The position numbers and the translations under genes are program-made. This document shows positions 35,326-44,311 of a DNA stretch of 64,000 bases, one piece after another. The DNA comes from Streptomyces sp. LHD-70 (GTDB lineage: Bacteria > Actinomycetota > Actinomycetes > Streptomycetales > Streptomycetaceae), in NCBI RefSeq assembly GCF_031157275.1, contig NZ_JAVIFW010000001.1, positions 1,021,732 to 1,085,731 on the forward strand. The letters run 5' to 3'. The notes beneath the pieces were generated by a model that saw only the letters and a list, made by a program, of their open reading frames with translations, searched no databases and had not been told where the DNA came from. Position 1 is the stretch's first letter. Every line of letters begins with the position of its first letter.

Positions 35326-35589
35326 TCAGCCCTCCGCGGCCGAGGCCTCCCAGTCCTCCAGGCGTACGACGTCCTTGAGGAACCCGCGTACGCCCAGGAA
35401 CTGGGACAGATGCTCCCGGTGCTCCTCGCACGCCAGCCACGTCTTGCGCCGCTCCGGGGTGTGCAGCTTGGGGTTGTTCCACGCGAGGACCCACTCCGCG
35501 TCGGCGCGGCAGCCCTTGGCGGAGCACTGCGGGGTGGCGGGGGACTCGGAAGGCATGCCGGGGAGGCCGGGAAGACCGGGAAGATTCAC
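35326..35589 (-). CDS. Small protein with a Cys/His putative zinc site
   Basis: An 87-aa soluble protein. The N-terminus is a Pro/Gly/Leu repeat (LPGLPGLPGMP). The conserved part holds CSAKGCRADAEWVLAW (Cys22, Cys27) and WLACEEHREHLSQFL (Cys53, His56, His59), consistent with one zinc ion. The length and the motif are shared by small actinobacterial proteins of unknown role. GTG 35589 follows TTGAGG. It converges on moaA with an 8-nt gap. Confidence 0.75.
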   Translation of the reverse strand: MNLPGLPGLPGMPSESPATPQCSAKGCRADAEWVLAWNNPKLHTPERRKTWLACEEHREHLSQFLGVRGFLKDVVRLEDWEASAAEG

Positions 35590-35610
35590 GCCTCAACCCT
35601 AAACAACGCA

Positions 35611-35654
35611 GAAAAGGCGACGCCGAGCAGCCACGGGGGGAGCTGCCCGGCGTC
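35611..35654 (-). terminator. Rho-independent terminator with U-tract
   Basis: On the minus strand GACGCCGGGCAGC pairs with GCTGCTCGGCGTC and is followed by GCCTTTTCTG. It ends transcripts from the DUF3099 gene before the next gene's start. Confidence 0.85.
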
Positions 35655-35765
35655 GGTCTGTCGCTCCGACGGGGGACGCGGAGCGCGTACGAAGTATGTC
35701 ACGGGGGACCCGGTGCGGTGCACCGGAACAACATGATTGATCTGAGCTTTTCTTGAGCTTTGCGC

Positions 35766-36215
35766 TCAGCTCTGCTCGCGTGCCTGGTCGCGCTGTCCTC
35801 CGCCCTGTCTTCCGCGCTGTCCTTCGCGCTCTCCTTCACGCTGTCCCGCACCGCCGGTCCCCGCCGCCGATTCCGTGGACTCCGTCCGGCCCGGCTCCTC
35901 GGCCGCATCGCGCTGCGAGGGCGCGTCGAGCATCGGCCGGACCGGTGTCGGCACGTACGTGGACGGCAGCGAAGGGGCGTTCTCCCGACCGGCGTTGGCG
36001 ATCACCACCGAGATGTAGGGGAGGAGAATGCCGAGCACGAGGGCGACGATCGCGACGTGCCGCTCGACGTTCCACAGCACGGCGGCGAGGACCACGGCGA
36101 CCGTGCGCACGGACATGGAGATCACATAGCGGCGCTGTCGGCCCCGCACGTCGTCCGCGAGGCCCTGCCGGGCTCCGGTGATCCGGAACACCTCGACGTT
36201 GTTGTGCTTCCGCAT
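35766..36215 (-). CDS. DUF3099 membrane protein
   Basis: A 149-aa protein starting at ATG 36215 (MRKHNNVEVFRITGARQGLA); the longer frame has no ribosome site. The DUF3099 core is RQRRYVISMSVRTVAVVLAA, followed by two helices (residues 36-52 and 57-75). The tail after residue 100 is Gly/Gln/Glu/Arg-rich and encoded by simple tandem DNA. Function unknown. It is divergent from the GlsB gene. Confidence 0.85.
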   Translation of the reverse strand: MRKHNNVEVFRITGARQGLADDVRGRQRRYVISMSVRTVAVVLAAVLWNVERHVAIVALVLGILLPYISVVIANAGRENAPSLPSTYVPTPVRPMLDAPSQRDAAEEPGRTESTESAAGTGGAGQREGEREGQRGRQGGGQRDQAREQS

Positions 36216-36406
36216 CACGTCCCACCACCCCGCCCGCCGCAACCGGTCCCGTCCCGGTCTGAACACTTCCACGGTACGCCCGGCCTGCGCGGCCGGGGAG
36301 ACCGGGGCTGCCGTCCCCCGCCCGGGTGATCGTCCCGAAATGCGCGGTTCGGTTGCAGGGCTGAGACTGTCGGTAACTGCTCACCGAGCCGTACGAGGAG
36401 GCAGCC

Positions 36407-36682
36407 ATGGGCTGGTTGTGGGCGATCATCGTGGGATTCGTACTGGGCCTTCTGGCCAAGGCGATTCTCCCCGGCAAGCAGCACATGCCGCTGTGGCTGA
36501 CGACCGTGCTCGGCATCATCGGCGGCGTGGTCGGCAACTCCCTCGCCGCGGGCTTCGGCATCGCCGAGACGAGAGGCATCGACTGGGGCAGGCACGCCCT
36601 TCAGATCGCCGCCGCGCTGGTCCTCGTCTTCCTGGGCGACATGGCCTACAAGGCGGTGAAGGGCAAGAAACAGGTCACCTGA
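36407..36682 (+). CDS. GlsB/YeaQ/YmgE family membrane protein
   Basis: A 91-aa protein with three helices: WLWAIIVGFVLGLLAKAI, LWLTTVLGIIGGVVGNSLAA and ALQIAAALVLVFLGDMAYKA. The first ends in the typical LPGKQHMP turn. These Gly-rich proteins are stress-linked (transglycosylase-associated) and share context with Asp23-type envelope stress genes in other Gram-positives. ATG 36407 follows GAGGAGGCAGCC. A bidirectional terminator separates it from tyrS. Confidence 0.9.
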   Translation: MGWLWAIIVGFVLGLLAKAILPGKQHMPLWLTTVLGIIGGVVGNSLAAGFGIAETRGIDWGRHALQIAAALVLVFLGDMAYKAVKGKKQVT

Positions 36683-36694
36683 ACCGTCCAGAAC

Positions 36695-36740
36695 GTACGA
36701 CGAGGGGCCGGTCCCACACGGGACCGGCCCCTCGTCGTAC
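36695..36740. terminator. Bidirectional terminator between glsB and tyrS
   Basis: A perfect 21-bp inverted repeat: arms start GTACGACGAGGGGCCGGTCC and mirror to 36740, with loop ACAC. It serves two convergent genes. Confidence 0.95.
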
Positions 36741-36775
36741 GCGTGCGGTACTACACAGGTACTGCGCGGTCGGGA

Positions 36776-38044
36776 TCAGGCCTCGACGACCTCGACCGCC
36801 GCCAGGTTCTTCTTGCCGCGGCGCAGGACCAGCCACCGCCCGTGCAGCAGCTGCTCCCGCTCGGCCACGGCGTCCTCGGCGGCGACCTTCACGTTGTTCA
36901 CGTACGCCCCGCCCTCCTTCACCGTGCGGCGCGCGGCGGACTTGCTGGCGACCAGGCCGACCTCGGCGAACAGGTCGACGACCGCGCCCAGTTCGGTCAC
37001 CTCGACGTGCGGCAGCTCGGAGAGCGCCGCGCTCAGCGTGGCCTCGTCCAGGTCGCCGAGCTCGCCCTGGCCGAACAGCGCCTTGGACGCGGCGATCACC
37101 GCGGCGCACTGCTCGGCGCCGTGCACCAGCGTGGTCAGCTCCTCGGCCAGCGCACGTTGCGCGGTGCGCGCCTGCGGCCGCTCCTGCGTGACCTGCTCCA
37201 GCTCCTCAAGCTCGGTCTGCGACTTGAAGCTGAGGATCCGCATGTACGTCGAGATGTCCCGGTCGTCGACGTTCAGCCAGAACTGGTAGAAGGCGTACGG
37301 CGTGGTCATCTCGGGGTCGAGCCAGACCGCGCCGCCCTCGGTCTTGCCGAACTTGGTGCCGTCCGACTTCGTCATCAGCGGCGTCGCCATGGCGTGCGCC
37401 GAGGCCTCCGGCTCCAGGCGGTGGATCAGGTCCAGGCCCGCCGTGAGGTTGCCCCACTGGTCGGAGCCGCCGGACTGCAGCACGCAGCCGTAGCGCCGGT
37501 ACAGCTCCAGGTAGTCCATGCCCTGCAGCAGTTGGTAGCTGAACTCGGTGTAGCTGATGCCCTGGTCGGACTCCAGGCGGCGGGCCACGGAGTCCTTGGT
37601 GAGCATCTTGTTGACCCGGAAGTGCTTGCCGATGTCCCGCAGGAACTCGATGGCGGACATGCCGCCCGTCCAGTCCAGGTTGTTGACCATCGTCGCGGCG
37701 TTCTCGCCCTCGAAGTCCAGGAACGGCTGGATCTGCGAGCGCACCCGCTCGACCCACAGCGCGACGGTCTCCGGGGAGTTCAGCGTGCGCTCGGCCGTCG
37801 GCTTCGGGTCGCCGATCTGGCCCGTCGCGCCGCCGACCAGGGCCAGCGGGCGGTGGCCGGCCTGCTGCAGCCGGCGCATGGTCAGCACCTGCACCAGGTG
37901 CCCGACGTGGAGGCTGGGCGCGGTCGGGTCGAAGCCGCAATAGAAGGTGATCGGGCCGTCCGCGAGCGCCTTGCGCAGTGCGTCCTCGTCAGTGGACTGC
38001 GCGAAAAGTCCGCGCCACTGAAGCTCGTCGACGATGTCCGTCAC
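36776..38044 (-). CDS. tyrS: Tyrosyl-tRNA synthetase
   Basis: A 422-aa class I aminoacyl-tRNA synthetase. The HIGH-type motif is in [20 protein letters not shown] (near residue 47) and the KMSKS equivalent is [18 protein letters not shown] (near 231). Tyrosine and tRNA recognition segments YCGFDP and [18 protein letters not shown] are present. A C-terminal S4-type RNA-binding domain includes [22 protein letters not shown] 38044 follows GAGGAGA. The 150-nt upstream gap is too short for a T-box leader. Confidence 0.97.
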   Translation of the reverse strand: MTDIVDELQWRGLFAQSTDEDALRKALADGPITFYCGFDPTAPSLHVGHLVQVLTMRRLQQAGHRPLALVGGATGQIGDPKPTAERTLNSPETVALWVERVRSQIQPFLDFEGENAATMVNNLDWTGGMSAIEFLRDIGKHFRVNKMLTKDSVARRLESDQGISYTEFSYQLLQGMDYLELYRRYGCVLQSGGSDQWGNLTAGLDLIHRLEPEASAHAMATPLMTKSDGTKFGKTEGGAVWLDPEMTTPYAFYQFWLNVDDRDISTYMRILSFKSQTELEELEQVTQERPQARTAQRALAEELTTLVHGAEQCAAVIAASKALFGQGELGDLDEATLSAALSELPHVEVTELGAVVDLFAEVGLVASKSAARRTVKEGGAYVNNVKVAAEDAVAEREQLLHGRWLVLRRGKKNLAAVEVVEA

Positions 38045-38155
38045 GATCCCGTGTCTCCTCGTAGCGTTAGGTCGGCCGCAGCGGGCCGCTGGCCCCAGTC
38101 TATGGGGGCCGCACGACCGACCCGTACCGCATATCGGCCGGTGGCCGGCGAAGGC

Positions 38156-38187
38156 GGAGGGCGCGCCCCGCGCGGAGCGCGCCCTCC
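38156..38187 (-). terminator. Terminator after tldD-pmbA
   Basis: Perfect 11-bp arms GGAGGGCGCGC and GCGCGCCCTCC, 8 nt past the pmbA stop at 38195. Confidence 0.85.
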
Positions 38188-38194
38188 GGTCCGG

Positions 38195-39589
38195 TCACAC
38201 GCCCTTGCTGACCGAGCTCATGTTGAAGTCCGGTACGCGCAGAGCGGGCATCGCGGCCCTGGTGAAGTAGTCGCCCCACTCGCGCGGCAGCGTCTTCTCC
38301 GTACGCCCCGCCTCCGAGACCCGGCCGAGGAGGCCGACCGGGGACTCGTTGAAGCGGAAGTTGTTGACCTCGCCGACGACCTCGCCGTTCTCCACCAGAT
38401 ACACGCCGTCGCGCGTGAGGCCGGTCAGGAGCAGCGTGGCCGGGTCCACCTCGCGGATGTACCAGAGGCAGGTCAGGAGCAGTCCGCGCTCGGTGGCCGC
38501 GACCATCTCGTCGAGGGAGCGCTCGCCGCCGCCCTCAAGGATCAGGTTGTCGACGCCGGGAGCGAGCGGGAGGCCGGTCAGGCCCGCGCTGTGCCGGGTG
38601 CTCAGGAGACGCGTGAGCTCGCCGTCGCGGAGCCAGTCCGTGGGGCCGAGCGGCAGCCCGTTGTCGAAGACCGAGGAGTCGTCGCCCGAGGCGTGCGCGA
38701 GCACGAACGGGGCGGATTCCAGGCCGGGTTCGGCCGGGTCGCTGCGCAGCGTCAGCGGCAGCTCGGACAGCTTCTCGCCGACCCGGGTGCCGCCGCCGGG
38801 CGTGGCGAAGACCGTGCGCCCCTCGGCGGCGTCCCGCGCGCCCGACGACCAGTACTGGTAGATCAGCAGATCCGCCACGGCACTCGGCGGCAGCAGCGTC
38901 TCGTACCGCCCGGCGGGCAGTTCGATACGGCGCTCCGCCCAGCCGAGGCGGGTGGCCAGCTCCGCGTCCAGGGCCGCCGGGTCGACGTCCTTGAAGTCCC
39001 GCGTGGCCCGGCCCGCCCAGGCCGAGCGGGTGCGGTCCGGAGACTTGGCGTTCAGTTCGAGGGTGCCGTTCGGCTGGTCGTGCCGCAGCCGCAGCCCGGT
39101 CGACGTCCCCAGATAGCTGGACGTCATCTCGTGGTTGGCGAAGCCGTACAGCTCACGTCCGCCCGCACGCGCGCGTGCGAAGGCCTCGCCGAGGGCGGGG
39201 GCGAAGTCGACGAACACGTCCGAGGTCGTCTCGGCGGGCGCCTCCGTGAAGTCGGCGGACACAGTGCCCGTGTCGACCAGAGGCTGTGCGTCCTCGGCGG
39301 GACCGGCCGAGCGTGCCGCGTCCTCGGCGGCCCGCACGATGTCCGCCAGCTCGTCGACGGTCACCGCCGAGCGCGAGACGACTCCGGAAGCCGTGCCCTC
39401 CTTGCCGTCGACGGTGGCGATCACGGTGAGGGTGCGGCCGCGCGTCACCCCGTTCGTGGTCAGCGCGTTGCCCGCCCAGCGCAGGTTGGCCGTCGACTCC
39501 TCGTCGGCGATCACCACGCAGCCGTCGGCCCGGGAGAGCCCGAGGGCACGCTCGACGATCTCGTGCGGCTTGTTCGTACGAGAGCTCAC
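38195..39589 (-). CDS. pmbA: TldD/PmbA family metallopeptidase subunit, PmbA-like
   Basis: A 464-aa PmbA (TldE)-like protein that lacks the HExxxH metal motif, as expected for this subunit. Typical stretches: VVIADEESTANLRWAGNALT, SSGARDAAEGRTVFATPGGG and ILEGGGERSLDEMVAATERG, with GVYLVENGEVVGEVNNFRFN near the end. With TldD it forms a heterodimeric protease that trims unfolded peptides or matures RiPPs. GTG 39589 overlaps the tldD stop. One CG palindrome lies inside (39166). Confidence 0.92.
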   Translation of the reverse strand: MSSRTNKPHEIVERALGLSRADGCVVIADEESTANLRWAGNALTTNGVTRGRTLTVIATVDGKEGTASGVVSRSAVTVDELADIVRAAEDAARSAGPAEDAQPLVDTGTVSADFTEAPAETTSDVFVDFAPALGEAFARARAGGRELYGFANHEMTSSYLGTSTGLRLRHDQPNGTLELNAKSPDRTRSAWAGRATRDFKDVDPAALDAELATRLGWAERRIELPAGRYETLLPPSAVADLLIYQYWSSGARDAAEGRTVFATPGGGTRVGEKLSELPLTLRSDPAEPGLESAPFVLAHASGDDSSVFDNGLPLGPTDWLRDGELTRLLSTRHSAGLTGLPLAPGVDNLILEGGGERSLDEMVAATERGLLLTCLWYIREVDPATLLLTGLTRDGVYLVENGEVVGEVNNFRFNESPVGLLGRVSEAGRTEKTLPREWGDYFTRAAMPALRVPDFNMSSVSKGV

Positions 39590-41109
39590 TGCCCCGCCTC
39601 CTGCGTCGTGTTCAGGATGTTCACGTTCTGGAAGAGCGCCGAGGGGCAGCCGTGGGTGACCGCCGCGACCTGGCCCGGCTGGGCCTTGCCGCAGTTGAAC
39701 GCGCCGCCCAGGACGTACGTCTCGGGGCCGCCGACCGCGGCCATGGAACCCCAGAAGTCGGTGGTCGTCGCCTGGTACGCGACATCGCGGAGCTGGCCCG
39801 CGAGGCGGCCGTTCTCGATCTTGAAGAAGCGCTGGCCGGTGAACTGGAAGTTGTAGCGCTGCATGTCGATCGACCAGGAGCGGTCCCCGATCACATAGAT
39901 GCCGCGCTCCACGCCCGCGATCAGCGCGTCCGTCGACGGGCCGTCCGGTGCCGGCTGCAGCGACACGTTCGCCATCCGCTGCACCGGAACGTGCCCGGGG
40001 GAGTCCGCGTACGCGCAGCCGTTGGACCGCTCGAAGCCGGTGAGCCTCGCGATCCGCCGGTCCAGCTGGTAGCCGACCAGAGTGCCGTCCTTGACCAGGT
40101 CCCAGGACTGGCCTGCCACGCCCTCGTCGTCGTACCCGATCGTCGCGAGCCCGTGCTCGGCCGTGCGGTCACCCGTGACGTTCATGATCTCGGAGCCGTA
40201 CTTGAGCTTGCCCAGCTGGTCGAACGTCGCGAACGAGGTGCCCGCGTACGCCGCCTCGTAGCCGAGCGCGCGGTCCAACTCCGTTGCGTGGCCGATCGAT
40301 TCGTGGATCGTCAGCCACAGGTTGGACGGGTCCACCACCAGGTCGTACGTTCCCGGCTCGACGCTCGGCGCGCGCATCTTCTCGGCCAGGAAACCGGGGA
40401 TCTGCGCCAGCTCGGCGTCCCAGTCCCACACGTCGCCCGTCAGGTACTCCCAGCCTCGTCCGACCGGCGGCGCGATCGTGCGCATCGAGTCGAACTCGCC
40501 GGTCTTCCCGTCCACGGCGACCGCGGTGAGCTGCGGGTGCAGCCGGACCCGCTGCTGCGTGGTGACGGTGCCCGCGGTGTCCGCGTAGAACTTGTTCTCC
40601 TGCACCGTGAGCAGCGAGGCGTCCACATGCGCCACGCCCTCGGCCGCGAGCAGCCGCGCACTCCAGTCGGCGAGCAGCCCGGTCTTGTCCTCGGCCGGCA
40701 CGTCGAAGGGATTGATCTCGTACGCGGAGATCCACGTCCTGTCGGCGTGCACCGGCTCGTCGGCCAGCTCGACCCGCTCGTCGGAACCGGCTGCCGAGAT
40801 CACCTGCGCGGACAGCTTCGCCAATGCGACGGCCTGGGACGCGACCCGCGCCGCCGCGTCCATCGTCAGATCCACACCGGAGGCGAAGCCCCAACTGCCG
40901 CCGTGCACCACGCGCACCGCGTACCCCAGGTCCGTGGTGTCGGACGAGCCGGACGGCTTGGCGTCCCGCAGCCGCCACGCCGCGCTGCGCACCCGCTCGA
41001 AACGGAAGTCCGCGTGCTCGGCGCCCAGGGCGCGGGCGCGGGCGAGCGCCGCGTCGGCGAGCGCCCGCAACGGCAGCGCCGTGAACGCTGCATCGATGGA
41101 ATGAGGCAC
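39586..41109 (-). CDS. tldD: TldD family zinc metallopeptidase
   Basis: A 507-aa catalytic partner. The zinc motif is NLWLTIHESIGHATELDRAL (HExxxH near residue 268), with TIGYDDEGVAGQSWDLVKDG and MQRYNFQFTGQRFFKIENGR later and a conserved Cys-containing end (GGAFNCGKAQPGQVAAVTHG). GTG 41109 follows AGGAGACATTC. Coupled to pmbA by a GTGA overlap. No RiPP precursor was found nearby, so a housekeeping role is more likely. Confidence 0.94.
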   Translation of the reverse strand: MPHSIDAAFTALPLRALADAALARARALGAEHADFRFERVRSAAWRLRDAKPSGSSDTTDLGYAVRVVHGGSWGFASGVDLTMDAAARVASQAVALAKLSAQVISAAGSDERVELADEPVHADRTWISAYEINPFDVPAEDKTGLLADWSARLLAAEGVAHVDASLLTVQENKFYADTAGTVTTQQRVRLHPQLTAVAVDGKTGEFDSMRTIAPPVGRGWEYLTGDVWDWDAELAQIPGFLAEKMRAPSVEPGTYDLVVDPSNLWLTIHESIGHATELDRALGYEAAYAGTSFATFDQLGKLKYGSEIMNVTGDRTAEHGLATIGYDDEGVAGQSWDLVKDGTLVGYQLDRRIARLTGFERSNGCAYADSPGHVPVQRMANVSLQPAPDGPSTDALIAGVERGIYVIGDRSWSIDMQRYNFQFTGQRFFKIENGRLAGQLRDVAYQATTTDFWGSMAAVGGPETYVLGGAFNCGKAQPGQVAAVTHGCPSALFQNVNILNTTQEAGQ

Positions 41110-41313
41110 GAATGTCTCCTGTCGGCTGCGTCGGGTGTCCGGTCAGCGGCCGGACGTGTCCGATCATGTCGCGGCGGCCCGTACGGTCGCCAGGACTTTC
41201 TGTAGAGACCCGACAGTCAGTTCTCCGAGGGGCTGTCGGGGCTCGATTCTCCGTATCGCGGAAGCTACCGATAGTTTGCTGGGGTACCAGACTGCTAGGG
41301 AAAGGGTGATCCG

Positions 41314-42018
41314 TTGAGCCGCTCGGTTCTCGTCACTGGAGGCAACCGGGGCATCGGCCTCGCCATCGCCCGGGCTTTCGCCGACGCCGGCGACAAGGTC
41401 GCGATCACATACCGCTCGGGTGAGCCGCCGGAGGGCTTCCTGGCCGTCCGCTGCGACATCACCGACACCGAGCAGGTGGAGCAGGCCTACAAGGAGATCG
41501 AGGAGAAGCACGGTCCCGTCGAGGTCCTCGTCGCCAACGCCGGCGTGACCAAGGACCAGCTCCTCATGCGGATGTCCGAGGAGGACTTCAGCGCCGTCCT
41601 CGACACCAACCTCACCGGCACCTTCCGCGTGGTGAAGCGTGCCAACCGCGGCATGCTGCGCGCCAAGAAGGGCCGCGTCGTACTGATCTCCTCCGTGGTC
41701 GGACTGCTCGGCTCCGCCGGTCAGGCCAACTACGCCGCCTCCAAGGCCGGCCTTGTCGGCTTCGCACGGTCCCTGGCCCGTGAACTCGGATCGCGGAACA
41801 TCACCTTCAACGTCGTCGCGCCCGGCTTCGTCGACACCGACATGACCAAGGCGCTCACCGACGACCAGCGGAAGAGCATCGTCGGCCAGGTGCCGCTCGG
41901 CCGCTACGCGCAGCCCGAGGAGATCGCCGCCACGGTGCGGTTCCTCGCCTCGGACGACGCTTCGTACATCACTGGAGCCGTCATCCCCGTTGACGGCGGA
42001 TTGGGCATGGGGCACTGA
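41314..42018 (+). CDS. fabG: 3-oxoacyl-ACP reductase FabG (FAS-II)
   Basis: A 234-aa NADPH-dependent SDR. Cofactor motif LVTGGNRGIGLAIARAFADA; NAGVTKDQLLMRMSEEDF is the FabG-specific loop; the catalytic set is ISSVVGLLGSAGQANYAASK (Ser, Tyr, Lys). It ends VIPVDGGLGMGH. A TTG start at 41314 follows AAAGGGTGA. It reduces beta-ketoacyl-ACP and is 5 nt upstream of fabI, the arrangement known from mycobacterial fabG1-inhA. From memory it is SCO1815-like. Confidence 0.95.
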   Translation: MSRSVLVTGGNRGIGLAIARAFADAGDKVAITYRSGEPPEGFLAVRCDITDTEQVEQAYKEIEEKHGPVEVLVANAGVTKDQLLMRMSEEDFSAVLDTNLTGTFRVVKRANRGMLRAKKGRVVLISSVVGLLGSAGQANYAASKAGLVGFARSLARELGSRNITFNVVAPGFVDTDMTKALTDDQRKSIVGQVPLGRYAQPEEIAATVRFLASDDASYITGAVIPVDGGLGMGH

Positions 42019-42023
42019 CACCG

Positions 42024-42803
42024 ATGACTAACACCGGCGGAATTCTCGAGGGCAAGCGCATCCTGATCACGGGTGTGCTGATGGAGTCCTCCATCGCCTT
42101 CCATGCCGCGAAGCTGGCCCAGGAGCAGGGTGCGGAGATCATCCTCACCGCGTTTCCCCGGCCTACGCTGACCGAGCGCATCGCCAAGAAGCTGCCGAAG
42201 CCGACGACGGTCCTCGAGCTGGACGTCACCAACGACGAGCACCTCGCCGGCCTCGCCGACAAGGTCCGCGCCGACCTGGGCGGCGGCCTCGACGGCATCG
42301 TGCACTCCATCGGGTTCGCCCCGCAGGACGCCCTGGGCGGCAACTTCCTCGACACCCCCTTCGAGTCGGTGTCGACGGCCATGCACGTCTCCGCGTACTC
42401 GCTGAAGTCGCTGACGATGGCCTGCAAGCCGCTTATGGAGAATGGCGGCTCGGTGGTCGGGCTGACCTTCGACGCGCAGTTCGCCTGGCCGCAGTACGAC
42501 TGGATGGGCCCGGCCAAGGCCGCCCTGGAGGCGACCAACCGCTACATGGCGCGCTACCTCGGCCCCGACAACATCCGCTGCAACCTGGTCTCGGCGGGCC
42601 CGATCGGCTCGATGGCCGCGAAGTCCATCCCGGGCTTCTCCGACCTGGCCTCCGTCTGGGACAGCCGCTCCCCGCTGAACTGGGAGCTGACCGACCCGGA
42701 GCCGACGGGCAAGGCCATCGTCGCCCTGCTCTCGGACTGGTTCCCGAAGACCACCGGCGAGATCATCCACGTCGACGGCGGGCTGCACGCCATCGGTGCC
42801 TGA
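42024..42803 (+). CDS. fabI: Enoyl-ACP reductase FabI/InhA-type
   Basis: A 259-aa NADH-dependent enoyl reductase completing the FAS-II cycle. It opens ILEGKRILITGVLMESSIAF, has GLDGIVHSIGFAPQDALGGN, and the catalytic Tyr158 and Lys165 fall in AQFAWPQYDWMGPAKAALEA, at the same numbers as in mycobacterial InhA. Ends GEIIHVDGGLHAIGA. It follows fabG after 5 nt, so they form an operon with a terminator behind. A target class of isoniazid-type and triclosan-type inhibitors. Confidence 0.96.
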   Translation: MTNTGGILEGKRILITGVLMESSIAFHAAKLAQEQGAEIILTAFPRPTLTERIAKKLPKPTTVLELDVTNDEHLAGLADKVRADLGGGLDGIVHSIGFAPQDALGGNFLDTPFESVSTAMHVSAYSLKSLTMACKPLMENGGSVVGLTFDAQFAWPQYDWMGPAKAALEATNRYMARYLGPDNIRCNLVSAGPIGSMAAKSIPGFSDLASVWDSRSPLNWELTDPEPTGKAIVALLSDWFPKTTGEIIHVDGGLHAIGA

Positions 42804-42821
42804 TCGCGCAGCCCCCCTTTA

Positions 42822-42862
42822 CGACGCCCCGGCTCCCGCTCCGCGCGGGAGGCGGGGCGTCG
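42822..42862 (+). terminator. Terminator after fabG-fabI
   Basis: Outer arms CGACGCCCCG and CGGGGCGTCG with inner CCCGC/GCGGG stem, 20 nt after the fabI stop. Confidence 0.9.
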
Positions 42863-43027
42863 CCCGTTCGGCCCCGCTGACCGGGCGCCCGCGGCCCGAA
42901 GTGCGCACTCTGGAAGTCGAGTTCGAGACCGCCTGCCGGTCCGGGTTCGAGACCGCTTACTCCCCCTTGTGGTGCAGCCACGGCAGCCCGAGTGACTTGT
43001 CGTAGTACGGCCGAGGAGGTCCTTCCG

Positions 43028-43381
43028 GTGCGCAGCCCCCGCCCCCTGCCGTCGGTGCTCGCCGGTCTCGCCCTTCTGGTCTGCCTCCCCGTGTCCCTGC
43101 CGTCGGAGGCCGCCTCCCACCCGGCTACGAGTGCGGTGCCCGAGGCAGAGCGGCCGTTCGGCGCCGACTGCCGTGTGCGTCAGGCGGGCTCGAACGTCGT
43201 CGCGTACTGCCACAACCCGTACCCCGAGGCCGACCGGGTCGCCCTGCACATCGAGTGCCGGCGCTGGTGGGACATCGACACCGACACCGCGCGTGTGGCG
43301 GCCGGTCCGGCGATGACGGTACGGCTGGCGGGGCGCTGCTGGAAGGAAGTCGGCTCGGCCTGGGTCAGCCACGAGCGGTGA
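43028..43381 (+). CDS. Small secreted protein with conserved cysteines
   Basis: A 117-aa protein. Signal peptide: SPRPLPSVLAGLALLVCLPV then SLPSEAASHP. The mature part has four Cys (CRVRQ, AYCHNP, IECRRW, GRCWKEV), probably two disulfides, and an immunoglobulin-like beta pattern (DRVALHIECRRWWDIDTDTA). GTG 43028 follows a perfect GAGGAGGT. No catalytic motif is seen; extracellular binding or structural role is possible. Confidence 0.82.
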   Translation: MRSPRPLPSVLAGLALLVCLPVSLPSEAASHPATSAVPEAERPFGADCRVRQAGSNVVAYCHNPYPEADRVALHIECRRWWDIDTDTARVAAGPAMTVRLAGRCWKEVGSAWVSHER

Positions 43382-43387
43382 GGCGGC

Positions 43388-43465
43388 GCGTGCCGGTGCG
43401 CCCCGAAACGGCCACTACGCGCGCGTGCCGGTGCGCCCCATAACCGGCACTACGCGCGCGTGCCG
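43388..43465. repeat. Tandem 36-bp repeat with the TACGCGCGCGTG palindrome
   Basis: Two copies begin GCGTGCCGGTGCGCCCC at 43388 and 43424; each carries CACTACGCGCGCGTGCCG (43413 and 43449). The second copy supplies the last codons and the TAG stop of the GntR gene on the other strand. Same family as 29536. Confidence 0.92.
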
Positions 43466-44187
43466 TCCGCGTTTTCGTTGCTCTCGCCGTTCTCGCCGTT
43501 CTCGCCGTTCTCGTCGAACTTCTCCGTGCGGCACAGGAACGGGTAGCCGGCCGCCTCGGCCGCGGCCGTCTCCGCGTCGCCCGCGCGGATCGCGTCCACG
43601 AGCCGTGCGTGGTCCATGTTGTTCTCGGGGGTCAGCTGTTCGCCCACGTCGCCGCGGAGCCAGGCACGCAGGACCTCGCCGAGGTCGGCGTACAGCTCGG
43701 TGAGGACCTCGTTGTGGCCCGCCGAGACCACGGCCAGGTGGAACGTCGCGTCGGCCTCGATGAACGCGTCCTTGTCCCGCTCCTGCCAGGCCTGTTCACG
43801 GCGTTCGAGCAGCACGTCCAGCTGCTTGAGCTCGCGTTCCGTGCGGCGCTCGGCGGCGAGCTTCGCGGCGCTCGACTCGAGCGTGGAGCGCAGCTCGGCG
43901 ATGTGCCGAGGGTCGGCGTCGGCGAACCTGCGGTGCATCACTCCGGCCAGCTCACTGGTCGCGGCCACATAGGTGCCGGAGCCCTGCCGGATGTCGAGCA
44001 GGCCGTTGTGCGCCAGCGCCCGTACCGCCTCGCGCACGGTGTTGCGGGCGACGCCGAGCTGCTCGACCAGCTCCGGCTCGGTGGGGATGCGGCTGCCCAC
44101 CGGCCACTCGCCCGAGGTGATCTGGTTCCGCAGCTCGGCGATGACCTGGTCGGAGAGTGCGGAGCGCCTGGGAGACGTCAGCGGCAT
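43450..44187 (-). CDS. GntR (FadR-subfamily) transcriptional regulator
   Basis: A 245-aa regulator. Winged helix: LSDQVIAELRNQITSGEWPV, then GSRIPTEPELVEQLGVARNT and VREAVRALAHNGLLDIRQGS. The FCD-type ligand domain follows (AELRSTLESSAAKLAAERRT, DADATFHLAVVSAGHNEVL-type metal His). The C-terminus is an Asn/Gly/Glu microsatellite (ENGENGENGESNENADGTRA) ending inside a CG-palindrome repeat. Divergent from an MFS transporter, which it probably represses; direct repeats ATGAT lie at 44293 and 44301. Confidence 0.9.
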   Translation of the reverse strand: MPLTSPRRSALSDQVIAELRNQITSGEWPVGSRIPTEPELVEQLGVARNTVREAVRALAHNGLLDIRQGSGTYVAATSELAGVMHRRFADADPRHIAELRSTLESSAAKLAAERRTERELKQLDVLLERREQAWQERDKDAFIEADATFHLAVVSAGHNEVLTELYADLGEVLRAWLRGDVGEQLTPENNMDHARLVDAIRAGDAETAAAEAAGYPFLCRTEKFDENGENGENGESNENADGTRA

Positions 44188-44311
44188 GGGGCTTCCTTCG
44201 GCGGACGGGCGGAGCGGGGCGTCGCCGGGATCTTAAGCGGCGCTGCGTCCCCGGACCGGAACAGCGAGGGGGTGGAGCGAGTATTCATCCCATGATTCTA
44301 TGATGGCTCTC

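Noticed and set aside
36743..39856. A 1037-codon plus-strand frame
   Set aside because: It is antisense to tyrS and pmbA, which are unmistakable on the other strand.
42922..42965. tRNA-like TPsiC sequences (GGTTCGAGACC twice)
   Set aside because: No acceptor stem, D-arm or anticodon arm can be placed around them; this is a short direct repeat.
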